This document shows, piece after piece, positions 1 through 6,870 of a DNA stretch of 47,308 bases (its first letter is position 1; the number at the start of each line of letters is the position of its first letter). This DNA is from Plesiocystis pacifica SIR-1 (GTDB taxonomy: Bacteria; Myxococcota_A; Polyangia; Nannocystales; Nannocystaceae), in NCBI RefSeq assembly GCF_000170895.1, contig NZ_ABCS01000078.1, forward strand, positions 1-47,308, in the 5' to 3' direction. The translations under genes and the position numbers were made by a program. The notes below the pieces were generated by a model. That model had not been told where the DNA came from. It did not search any database and worked only from the letters and a program-made list of their open reading frames with translations.

Positions 1-9
1 TAGACTCCG

Positions 10-1464
10 GTGGTGGATCGGAGCGCCGCGATCTTTTGGACCCTCATCGTCTACAAGCTCGTGATGATCGCCATCGGGATCGCGGCCGAGCGCATGGCCA
101 AGGACGACAGCGACTACTTCGTGGGCGGGCGCAACCTCGGCCCCGGGGTCGCGGCCCTGAGCGCCTCGGCGAGCTCGTCCTCGGTGTGGACGCTGATCGG
201 CGTGACCGGCTACGCCTACGCCCACGGCCTCGCGGCGCTGTGGCTGTTCCCGGCCTGCGTCGGCGGCTTCGCCCTGAACTGGTTTTGGCTCGCGCCGGCG
301 CTGCGCCGGGCGGCTCACGAGCAGCGCGCGGTCACGGTCACGGATCTGCTCGCCGGTCCAAGGCCGCGGGGCGGACAAGGGCAGGGGAGCCGCCGCGCCG
401 TCGTGGTGGTGGCCTCGCTGATCGTGCTCGTGTGCCTGGTGACCTACGTCGCCGCCCAGTTCCAGGGCGCGGGCAAGGCCTTCGCCGAGACCTTCGAGCT
501 CGAGTTCTCCACGGCGCTGCTGCTCGGCGCCGCGATCGTCGTGTTCTACACCCTGCTCGGCGGCTTTTGGGCCGTCAGCCTGACCGACACGCTGCAGGGC
601 CTGATGATGGCCTTCGCCGCCCTGCTCCTGCCCATCGTCGCCCTGATCGCCGTGGGCCCGGGGGACCTGTGGGCCGAGCTCAGCGGCGTCGAGGGGGGCG
701 TGGGCGCGGCGCTGACCAAGGGCGCGAGCGGGGCCGCGGCGATCGGCTTCGTGCTGGGTCTGCTGGGCATCGGCCTGGGCTATCCGGGCCAGCCCCACGT
801 GGTCAATCGGCTCATGGCCCTGCGCGACGCGGACGCGGTGCGGACCGGCCGGCGCATCGCCATGGCCTGGGCGGTGGTGCTCTACGCCGGCATGCTCGTG
901 CTCGGCTGGAGCGCCCGGCTGCTCTTGCCCGAGCTCGCCAGCCACGAGGACGCCTTCGTCGCGAGCACCGAGCAGCTGCTCCACCCCGTGCTCGCGGGGA
1001 TCATGATCGCGGCGCTGCTCTCGGCGATCATGTCGACGGCCGACAGCCAGCTGCTCGTCGCGGCGGCGACGGTCAGCCATGACCTCATCGGCGGCGGTCA
1101 GAGCGACGCAGGAGCGGACCAGAAGACGAGCAGCCTGATGCGTTCGCGCTTGACGGTGCTCGCGCTCGCGGCCGGGGCGGTGGTCGTCGCGCTGTTCGTC
1201 GACGAGACCATCTTCTCCTCGGTGCTGTTCGCGTGGACGGCGATGGGATCAGCCTTCGGCCCCGTGCTGCTGGTCACCGTCCTCTACCGCCGACCGAGCA
1301 CCGGCGGCGTCCTCGCTGCCATGCTCGTCGGCTTCAGCCTGGCCGTGATCGCGCACTGGATCCCCTCCGCCAAGGGAGGGGTGCTCGAGCGGATCGTGCC
1401 CTTCGTCGCCGCGCTAACGCTGTCCTGGTGGTCTGCGCGACGGACCGAGATTATTGCGCGTTAG
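10..1464 (+). CDS. sodium:solute symporter family protein (PutP-like)
   Basis: A 484-aa integral membrane protein of the SSS (solute:sodium symporter) family, expected to couple Na+ influx to uptake of a small solute across the inner membrane. About a dozen hydrophobic segments are visible. The N-terminal stretch with SDYFVGGRNLGPGVAALSA is the typical SSS pattern after TM1 and is closest to PutP (proline) transporters. GYPGQPHVVNRLMA near residue 255 and SAIMSTADSQLL near residue 340 are also SSS signatures. Length fits the family. A stop codon lies in frame at 1-3, so the start must be one of the two GTG codons at 10 or 13; no clear Shine-Dalgarno precedes them inside the window. The family is secure. 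Proline as substrate is inference only, because SSS members carry sugars, amino acids, acetate and vitamins. Confidence 0.88.
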   Translation: MVDRSAAIFWTLIVYKLVMIAIGIAAERMAKDDSDYFVGGRNLGPGVAALSASASSSSVWTLIGVTGYAYAHGLAALWLFPACVGGFALNWFWLAPALRRAAHEQRAVTVTDLLAGPRPRGGQGQGSRRAVVVVASLIVLVCLVTYVAAQFQGAGKAFAETFELEFSTALLLGAAIVVFYTLLGGFWAVSLTDTLQGLMMAFAALLLPIVALIAVGPGDLWAELSGVEGGVGAALTKGASGAAAIGFVLGLLGIGLGYPGQPHVVNRLMALRDADAVRTGRRIAMAWAVVLYAGMLVLGWSARLLLPELASHEDAFVASTEQLLHPVLAGIMIAALLSAIMSTADSQLLVAAATVSHDLIGGGQSDAGADQKTSSLMRSRLTVLALAAGAVVVALFVDETIFSSVLFAWTAMGSAFGPVLLVTVLYRRPSTGGVLAAMLVGFSLAVIAHWIPSAKGGVLERIVPFVAALTLSWWSARRTEIIAR

Positions 1465-1588
1465 ATAAAAAGTAAGCCAGCTTGCCAGGGCAGCAGTGTC
1501 GTCCTACCTGATTAACAGGGACCCGCGACCACGGAGGCCGCGCCCCGAATCACGCCCAGGGAAGGGCACGCCGACCAGGAGGGTTGGG

Positions 1589-1798
1589 ATGACCGCGATC
1601 GAAGCACGAGTGAACGAGCACTTTGGAGAACTGACCCCCGCCACGCGCGCTCCTCTTTCCGGAGCCGTCGCTCACAGGGTTCGGGGCGCGCGCCAGCGCC
1701 TCGCCGCGAGCGTGCGCCTGGTCCGGGCGCTGCAACGCCGCGACCTGGCTCGAGTGATGATCAGCGTCGGCGACCTGCGCCGCGCGGCTACTCGGTGA
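1589..1798 (+). CDS. small hypothetical basic protein
   Basis: A possible 69-aa protein starting at an ATG preceded by a strong AGGAGG at about 1577-1582, the main reason to believe it. The same frame is open from a GTG at 1496, but that start has no ribosome site. The product is Ala/Arg-rich with amphipathic helical stretches such as ARQRLAASVRLVRALQ. I see no known domain or signal peptide. Its last 11 bases overlap tail to tail with the minus-strand lipoprotein gene. Function is unknown, and a chance open frame in GC-rich DNA remains possible. Confidence 0.4.
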   Translation: MTAIEARVNEHFGELTPATRAPLSGAVAHRVRGARQRLAASVRLVRALQRRDLARVMISVGDLRRAATR

Positions 1799-2615
1799 GC
1801 GCGGCGATCATCGCGTTGTAGACGTTGTTCCAGCCCTCTTCGGTCTCGAGCACGATCGTCGGGTTGTTGTCCGCGTAGTTGAAGTAGCTGCGCAGCGAGC
1901 CGTCGGCGCCGTAGATGTAGATGTCGTCGGTGCCCAGGCCGGTGTCGTTCAGGAGCTCCCAGGCGTCGACCTCGGCGGTGTCCTGGAGCAGCGGGAAGGC
2001 CACGCGGTCGATGAATTCTTGCTGCGTGGACTCGTAGCCCATCTGGTTGATGGCCAGGAAGTAGACGTCGTAGCCGTCGAGCTCGAGCTCGAGGCGCATC
2101 TCCTCGAGCTTCTCGATGGTGCCCTGGCAAATCTCGCAGGTCGTGCGCATCAAGGTGACGAGGGTGACCCGGCCCTTGTAGGCCTCGAGGCTGGTGGTCT
2201 CGCCGAAGTTGCAGCTCTGGGGCTGGAAGTCCTCGAGCTGGAAGTGGGCCCAGCTCGATCCGGGCGCCTTGGGGTCTGCGGGCTGGGGCTCTTCGAGGGG
2301 GGGCACGGCGTCGAGGGGGCCCTCGCAGTCGGGCTCGCCGGTCTCGGTGGTGTCGTCGGTGCTCGCGTCCGTGTCCGTGGGCCCGGCGTCGGTGGTGTCG
2401 CCGTTGGTCTCGGTCTCGCCGGCGGTCTCGGTCTCGCCGGTAGTCTCGGTCTCGCCGGTGGTGTCCGTCGAATCGTCCATGGCCTCGTCGCCCGCGGTCT
2501 CGCCTCCGTCGCCGGCCTCGTCCTCGGTGCCCGAGGTGCACGCGAGGCTCGTGGTCAGCGCGACGGCCGCGAGGGCCAGGAGGGTCTTGGATGCGAGGCG
2601 GGTCGAGGTCGGCAT
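1788..2615 (-). CDS. TlpA/AhpC-like thioredoxin-fold lipoprotein
   Basis: A 275-aa predicted lipoprotein. A signal peptide ends in the lipobox TSLAC (lipidated Cys26). Residues ~27-90 are an acidic low-complexity linker of TGETET-like units encoded by a short in-frame tandem repeat at about 2400-2465. The C-terminal ~170 residues form a thioredoxin-like redoxin domain with a CEIC motif (C160, C163) at the usual place after the first beta strand (VTLVTLMRTTCEIC). Such proteins act outside the inner membrane in disulfide exchange or as extracytoplasmic reductants. CEIC is an unusual variant of CxxC, so the exact reaction is unknown. AGGAG lies 7 nt upstream of the ATG. It is transcribed divergently from mtaB across a 90-bp gap. 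Confidence 0.8.
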   Translation of the reverse strand: MPTSTRLASKTLLALAAVALTTSLACTSGTEDEAGDGGETAGDEAMDDSTDTTGETETTGETETAGETETNGDTTDAGPTDTDASTDDTTETGEPDCEGPLDAVPPLEEPQPADPKAPGSSWAHFQLEDFQPQSCNFGETTSLEAYKGRVTLVTLMRTTCEICQGTIEKLEEMRLELELDGYDVYFLAINQMGYESTQQEFIDRVAFPLLQDTAEVDAWELLNDTGLGTDDIYIYGADGSLRSYFNYADNNPTIVLETEEGWNNVYNAMIAALTE

Positions 2616-2705
2616 GGCAGGCTCCTAGGCGCCCGAGTCTATAACAATCTACGGCTCCGACCGCGGGGACGTGACGCGCGTGAGCCCTTCTTCCATACTC
2701 CGGCG

Positions 2706-4067
2706 ATGCGCGTCGCCGTCGACACCCACGGTTGCCGGCTCAACCAGGCCGAGAGCGACGCGATCGCGGAGCAGCTGCGCGCGGCGGGCCACGAGCTGGT
2801 GCCAAGGGCGGAGCTCGCCGACCTCTACCTGCTCAACAGCTGCGCCATCACCCACGAGGCCGACGCGGACGCCCGCGCGGCGGTCCGTCGGGCGCGGCGG
2901 CACAACCCGGCGGTCGAGGTCATCGTCACGGGTTGCCACGCCAACGCCGAGCCCGAGGCCCTCGCGGCCATGCCCGAGGTCACGGCGGTGCTCGGCAACC
3001 TCGAGAAGGGCCGCGCCGAGCTGCCGCGGCTGATCGCCCAGGCGCTGGACTCTGCGCGGGGCGAGCGGGCGGATGGCGGCGCGTTCGTGTCGGTGTCGCG
3101 CCTGAGCCGATCGGTCCGGCGCGAGCGTCCGGACGCGTGGAGCCTGCCCCCGGCGACGAGCGTGCCGCGGACCCGCCCGCTGCTCAAGGTCCAGGACGGC
3201 TGCGACTACCAATGTAGCTTTTGCATCGTGCCCAGCGTGCGCGGGCGCAGCCGCAGCCTCGACGTCGAGACCCTGGCCACGCAGCTGCGCGGGCTCGTCG
3301 ACGCGGGCCACCCCGAGGTCGTGCTGACCGGGGCGCACCTGGGCCTGTGGGGTCGAGACCTGGGCCAGGGCGAGCGGGGCTTGGCGGCTCTGGTCGCGGG
3401 CCTGCGCGCGGCCGTGCCCGAGGCGCGCCTGCGCCTGGGCTCCGTCGATCCTCACGAGGTCGACGACGCCCTGGTGAGGTGGGTCGCCCGGGGCGTCGAC
3501 GGCCGCGGCGCGGGTCTGGTCCCGCACCTGCACCTGCCCATCCAGCACGGGGACGACGGCGTGCTCCGGGCCATGCGACGGGCCCACCGCGTCGCCGACC
3601 TCGAGCAGCTGGCGCCGAAGCTGCGCGCCGCCGACCCGCACATGGCGATCGGCACCGACGTCATCGTGGGCTTCCCGGGCGAGGACGACGGCGCCTTCGA
3701 GCGGACCCACGCGCTGTTCGAGGCCCTCGCCATCCCCTTCGCCCACGTGTTCAGCTGGTCGCCGCGCTCGGGCACCCCGGCGGTGGACCTGCCCGACCGC
3801 GTGCCCGCGCCGACGGCCGCGGCGCGCTCGAAGGCGCTGCGCGAGCGGGTCGCTACCAACTGGGCGGGCTTCGTCGACGGCCAGCTCGGCGCGCTGCGCT
3901 CGGCCGTGGTCCTGCGCCGACGCAACCGCCAGGGGCAGCTCGTCGCGCTGACCGACAACTACCTGCGCGTGGTCCTCGACGGGCCCGACTCGGCCCTCGG
4001 GCGGCGGGCGTGGATCGAGCTGCAAGGCCGCGAGGACAAGCGCGTCCGCGCGAGCTTGCGCGACTAG
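2706..4067 (+). CDS. mtaB: tRNA (N6-L-threonylcarbamoyladenosine(37)-C2)-methylthiotransferase
   Basis: A 453-aa radical-SAM methylthiotransferase of the MiaB/MtaB family, which adds a methylthio group to C2 of t6A37 in ANN-decoding tRNAs. The N-terminal UPF0004 domain starts VDTHGCRLNQAESD, with cluster cysteines including the Cys of THGC, NSCAIT and TGCHAN. The radical-SAM motif is C166xxxC170xxC173 in DGCDYQCSFCIVP. A C-terminal TRAM-like segment follows (AVVLRRRNRQGQLVALTDNYLRVV). The THGCRLNQ start and overall length fit the MtaB branch better than MiaB. The frame is open far upstream, antisense to the lipoprotein gene; the ATG at 2706 gives the canonical N-terminus. Its TAG stop is the first codon of the inverted repeat at 4063-4232. 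Confidence 0.9.
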   Translation: MRVAVDTHGCRLNQAESDAIAEQLRAAGHELVPRAELADLYLLNSCAITHEADADARAAVRRARRHNPAVEVIVTGCHANAEPEALAAMPEVTAVLGNLEKGRAELPRLIAQALDSARGERADGGAFVSVSRLSRSVRRERPDAWSLPPATSVPRTRPLLKVQDGCDYQCSFCIVPSVRGRSRSLDVETLATQLRGLVDAGHPEVVLTGAHLGLWGRDLGQGERGLAALVAGLRAAVPEARLRLGSVDPHEVDDALVRWVARGVDGRGAGLVPHLHLPIQHGDDGVLRAMRRAHRVADLEQLAPKLRAADPHMAIGTDVIVGFPGEDDGAFERTHALFEALAIPFAHVFSWSPRSGTPAVDLPDRVPAPTAAARSKALRERVATNWAGFVDGQLGALRSAVVLRRRNRQGQLVALTDNYLRVVLDGPDSALGRRAWIELQGREDKRVRASLRD

Positions 4068-4232
4068 CAGGCCGGGGATTTCCTCGACACGAGCCACAGC
4101 ACGCCCCCGACGCGCGAGTCCTTTGTCGCCGAAAGCTCGCAGTACACCCGGTACAGCTTCGTTTTGGCTTCGCGGTCTCGCACGCCGGTGACGCACTGTG
4201 GCCCGCGCCGAGAAAATCCCCGGCCTGCTAGT
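4063..4232. repeat. palindromic 3'-end repeat, family A copy 1
   Basis: A 170-bp imperfect palindrome filling the gap between two convergent genes. The outermost 19 bp, ACTAGCAGGCCGGGGATTT at 4063-4081, are perfectly inverted at 4214-4232. Pairing continues with scattered mismatches through most of each half; for example GAGCCACAG at ~4091-4099 faces the inverted GGGCCACAG. The left end carries the TAG stop of mtaB and the right end, on the minus strand, the TAG stop of the hydrolase gene. Internal blocks CTTTGTCGCC and CGTTTTGGCT recur in the copy at 40138-40404. No U-tract is obvious. It could be a bidirectional terminator, a structured RNA or a small mobile palindrome. Confidence 0.8.
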
Positions 4233-5085
4233 TGGCGACCTCGCTCAAAAAGTCCACGGCCGCCTCGACGACCTGGGGGTCCCGGACGATGCGGCGGTGC
4301 CCCAGGCCCGCGGTTTCGACCAGGGTCGCCCCGGGCCAGCGCGCCGCGAGGGTCCGGCCCTCGGCGATGGGCACGTCGTCGTCGTCCTCGTCGTGGATGA
4401 TGAGCAGCTTGGCGTCGAGGGTCTCGGCCAGGGCGGTGACCTTGGCGTCGGAGAAGGGGTAGCCAAAGCGAGCCTCGATGCGTCGCTGCGCCCGACGACC
4501 GACCTTGGGCGCGAAGCCCAGGAAGGCCGCGGCGCGGTGCAGGTATTCGTCGGGGTGGGCCGGCGGCGCGACGTAGACGACCTTCTCGGGGGCGAGGCCG
4601 CGGGCCATGGCGATGGTCACCGCCGTGGTCCCGAGGGAGTGGGCGATGATCGCCCGGGGCTCGCCGATGACCTGGGCCACGCGCTCGACGGCCTCGGCCA
4701 GCTCGGGCAGCCCGGTCAGCCGCCCGTCGGCGTCGCCGTGGGCCGGCGCGTCGAAGGTCACCACGCGGTGACCGGCCTCGACGAGGGGCCGGGCGAAGGC
4801 GGCCATCTGCGCCCCGCGACCGGCCCAGCCGTGGACCAGCAGCACCGGGCCGCCGTGGAGCGAGCGTCGACCCCAGGCGAAGATGGGCACGTGGCGGCGA
4901 TCGTCGAAGCGGATGCTCCCGCGCTCGGCCGTGGCCAACCATTCGTGCTCGCGCTTGGGCCGAGGGTGCTTGCGTGGGGTCAGGAAGAGCTGCTCGAGGC
5001 AGCGGGCCGAGAGCTCCGGGGAGACCCGGGACAGGGGCGGCGCCAGGGTCTGAATAACGCGAACGGTCGTGCTTTTCTCGGTCAT
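4228..5085 (-). CDS. alpha/beta hydrolase
   Basis: A 285-aa alpha/beta-hydrolase-fold protein, probably cytoplasmic. The oxyanion region reads PVLLVHGWAGRGAQM. The nucleophile elbow is AHSLGT (Ser150, AHSLG in place of the usual GxSxG). An acidic residue lies in IIHDEDDDDVP, and the catalytic His is in AGLGHRRIVRD near the C-terminus, so the triad seems complete. The ATG at 5085 is chosen because the protein starts cleanly (MTEKSTTVRV) and lies 35 bp after the tetR stop; the longer open frame runs through tetR. It is evidently in an operon with the upstream TetR repressor, suggesting induction by a substrate or toxic ester. Substrate unknown. Its TAG stop lies in the family A repeat. Confidence 0.85.
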   Translation of the reverse strand: MTEKSTTVRVIQTLAPPLSRVSPELSARCLEQLFLTPRKHPRPKREHEWLATAERGSIRFDDRRHVPIFAWGRRSLHGGPVLLVHGWAGRGAQMAAFARPLVEAGHRVVTFDAPAHGDADGRLTGLPELAEAVERVAQVIGEPRAIIAHSLGTTAVTIAMARGLAPEKVVYVAPPAHPDEYLHRAAAFLGFAPKVGRRAQRRIEARFGYPFSDAKVTALAETLDAKLLIIHDEDDDDVPIAEGRTLAARWPGATLVETAGLGHRRIVRDPQVVEAAVDFLSEVAN

Positions 5086-5120
5086 GGTGGAGCGTCTCGT
5101 GGGTCGCTGGATCCGGAGAC

Positions 5121-5720
5121 TCAGCGGGGTGAGGGACCCTGGGCGTCGCGGATCAGCCGCTCGAAGGCCCGCTTGGCGCGGCGCGGCGAGGCCTCGATGC
5201 CCATGAGTCGTTGGTATTGGTGGAAGGCCAGGACGAAGGCCCAGGTCTCGAAGGCGAGCTGACGGGTGTCGAGATCGGCGCGGAAGTGGCTGACTTCGAC
5301 GGCGATCTCGGCGGCCCGGACCAGGGTCTGGCGCAGGTCCTCGAGGTGCATCACGAGGCGCTGGCGCACGACCCCGGGGCGATCGTCGAAGTCGGCCGCG
5401 GCGGCGACGAAGGGGCAGCCGCCGCGCATGGCCGTGGTCGACCACTCGAGCCACAGCTCGAACATCGCCTCGACCCGCGGGAGCCCCCGGGGCTTTTTGA
5501 TGGCCGGCAAGACCACGTTGAGCCGGAAGCTCTCCGCCGCGGCGTCGAGGACCTGGCACTGCAGATCCTCTTTGGAGTCGAAGTGGGCGTAGAGCCCACT
5601 CTTGGACATGCCGACTTGCTTGGCGATGACGCCGATCGACAGACCCTCGAGCCCGATCTCGGTGGACAGGTCGAGCGCCTGGCTCAAGATCGCCCGGCGA
5701 GTGTCGTGGCCCTTACCCAT
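5121..5720 (-). CDS. TetR/AcrR family transcriptional regulator
   Basis: A 199-aa TetR-type repressor. The N-terminal helix-turn-helix spans about residues 8-55, with the family pattern TRRAILSQALDLSTEIGLEG followed by LSIGVIAKQVGMSKSGLYAHF. The C-terminal half is helical ligand-binding sequence including GGCPFVAAAADFDDRPG, seen in TetR proteins with a C-terminal domain of the TetR_C_6/YcdC-like kind (approximate assignment). It is the first gene of an operon with the alpha/beta hydrolase. A perfect 12-bp palindrome 31 bp upstream of its ATG is a good candidate autoregulatory operator. The ligand is unknown. Confidence 0.88.
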   Translation of the reverse strand: MGKGHDTRRAILSQALDLSTEIGLEGLSIGVIAKQVGMSKSGLYAHFDSKEDLQCQVLDAAAESFRLNVVLPAIKKPRGLPRVEAMFELWLEWSTTAMRGGCPFVAAAADFDDRPGVVRQRLVMHLEDLRQTLVRAAEIAVEVSHFRADLDTRQLAFETWAFVLAFHQYQRLMGIEASPRRAKRAFERLIRDAQGPSPR

Positions 5721-5750
5721 GCGTCATCTTCGCTGCTTTTTCGAAATAGC

Positions 5751-5762
5751 ACGACCGGTCGT
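5751..5762. promoter_or_regulatory. candidate TetR operator
   Basis: The perfect palindrome ACGACCGGTCGT lies 31 bp upstream of the tetR start codon, in an otherwise AT-richer promoter stretch. Sites of the form ACCGGT flanked by inverted bases are common operators of TetR-family repressors. Assignment to this regulator is inferred from position only. Confidence 0.6.
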
Positions 5763-5979
5763 TTGTGACAAGAGTTGTGACTCGGGCGGGGGGTCTCCAA
5801 GGGAGATCCCAAGGCACACAAACTACTGGTGTTGCATCTGTTCGAATCAATGCCAGCCACGAGAGCGCTCTGTTTGGCTCTCGGCGGAGGGGTCGACTCG
5901 AATCACCGGCTAGCTCACGAGAATTGGGGGTCTAGGCGGCCTCGCAGGCCTTGCCCGTGACTTGTGATTGCCCCTTGCG

Positions 5980-5998
5980 TGACTGACTTGTGACTGAC
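5980..5998 (+). promoter_or_regulatory. possible PhoB-binding direct repeat upstream of phoB
   Basis: TGACTGAC occurs at 5980-5987 and again at 5991-5998, exactly 11 bp apart, 20 bp before the phoB start. A further pair of TGACTTGTGA sequences begins at 5958 and 5984. PhoB-type regulators bind direct repeats with an 11-bp period, so this could be an autoregulatory Pho box. The half-site does not match the E. coli consensus closely. Confidence 0.4.
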
Positions 5999-6017
5999 CC
6001 ATGGTACACGCCGCCCC

Positions 6018-6788
6018 ATGCCGACCACCATCCTGATCGTGGAGGATGAGCAAGACCTTCTGGATACGCTGGAGTTCAACCTGCAGCGCGAGGGCTACGC
6101 CACACGCCGGGCTGCGAGTGGCCGGGCGGGCCTGGAGGCCGCCGCGCTGGAGCCGGCCCCGGACCTGGTGTTGCTCGATCTCATGCTCCCCGACATCTCC
6201 GGGACCGAGGTCTGTCGGCAGCTGCGCGCGGCCGAGCGGACCCGCAGCGTGCCGGTGGTGATGCTGACCGCGCGCGGCGAAGAGGTCGACCGCGTGGTGG
6301 GCTTCGAGGTCGGCGCGGACGACTACGTCACCAAGCCCTTTTCGGTCCGCGAGCTGATGCTCCGCGTCCGCGCCATCTTGCGCCGGGCCGGGACCAAGGC
6401 CGAGGCGCCCAGCCGCCTGCAGCACGGCGACCTCGAGGTCGACGTGGCCGGGCACCGCGTGTGGGTGGGCGGCAACGAGATTCGCCTGACGGCCCTCGAG
6501 TTCCGGCTGCTGGCCACGCTGCTGTCCCGCGCCGGTCGGGTCCAGACCCGCGACACCCTGCTCTCGGACGTCTGGGGCATGCACGCCGGGCTGACCACGC
6601 GCACCGTCGACACCCACGTGACCCGCCTGCGCAAGAAGCTCGGCGACGCCGGCAGCTACATCGAGACCCTTCGCGGCGTCGGCTACCGCTTCCGCGACTC
6701 CCAGGACGGCGGCGCCGCGCTGCCCCCAGGGGCGGGTGCGCCCTCGCCCTCCGCCTCCCCGGGGGCCAAGGCCGTCGAGGCGCGCTGA
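6018..6788 (+). CDS. phoB: phosphate regulon response regulator PhoB-like
   Basis: A 256-aa OmpR/PhoB-class response regulator. The receiver domain (residues ~4-118) has the acidic pocket VEDEQD, phosphoacceptor Asp54 in LLDLMLPD, the conserved Thr in MLTARG and the Lys in YVTKPFSVREL. A winged-helix DNA-binding domain follows (~135-235: LTALEFRLLATLLSRAGRVQTRDTLL, then TVDTHVTRLRKKLG and RGVGYRF). The C-terminus ends in a Pro/Ala/Ser-rich tail. The adjacent PhoR-like kinase and PhoU identify it as the phosphate-starvation regulator. A direct repeat with 11-bp spacing just upstream may mediate autoregulation. Confidence 0.88.
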   Translation: MPTTILIVEDEQDLLDTLEFNLQREGYATRRAASGRAGLEAAALEPAPDLVLLDLMLPDISGTEVCRQLRAAERTRSVPVVMLTARGEEVDRVVGFEVGADDYVTKPFSVRELMLRVRAILRRAGTKAEAPSRLQHGDLEVDVAGHRVWVGGNEIRLTALEFRLLATLLSRAGRVQTRDTLLSDVWGMHAGLTTRTVDTHVTRLRKKLGDAGSYIETLRGVGYRFRDSQDGGAALPPGAGAPSPSASPGAKAVEAR

Positions 6789-6805
6789 TTCGAGCCCGCA
6801 CCCGC

Positions 6806-6846
6806 CCGCCAGCCCGCGCAGCTCCCTGGCGAGCTGAGGCTGGCGG
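6806..6846 (+). other. intercistronic hairpin between phoB and phoR
   Basis: CCGCCAGCC at 6806-6814 and GGCTGGCGG at 6838-6846 form a perfect 9-bp stem. Inside it AGCTC (6820-6824) and GAGCT (6831-6835) form a second stem. The base lies 24 nt before the phoR GTG. It could attenuate phoR expression, protect the upstream message or act as a partial terminator; TACTTTCT follows it. Confidence 0.45.
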
Positions 6847-6870
6847 TACTTTCTCCACGGGAGAGTCAGC

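Noticed and set aside
2400..2465. Tandem short repeats that could suggest a CRISPR or minisatellite
   Set aside because: They are in frame and encode the acidic linker of a lipoprotein; there are no spacers.
5770..5957. Possible small gene between tetR and phoB
   Set aside because: No frame has both a plausible start and protein-like composition; the stretch is better read as two divergent promoters.
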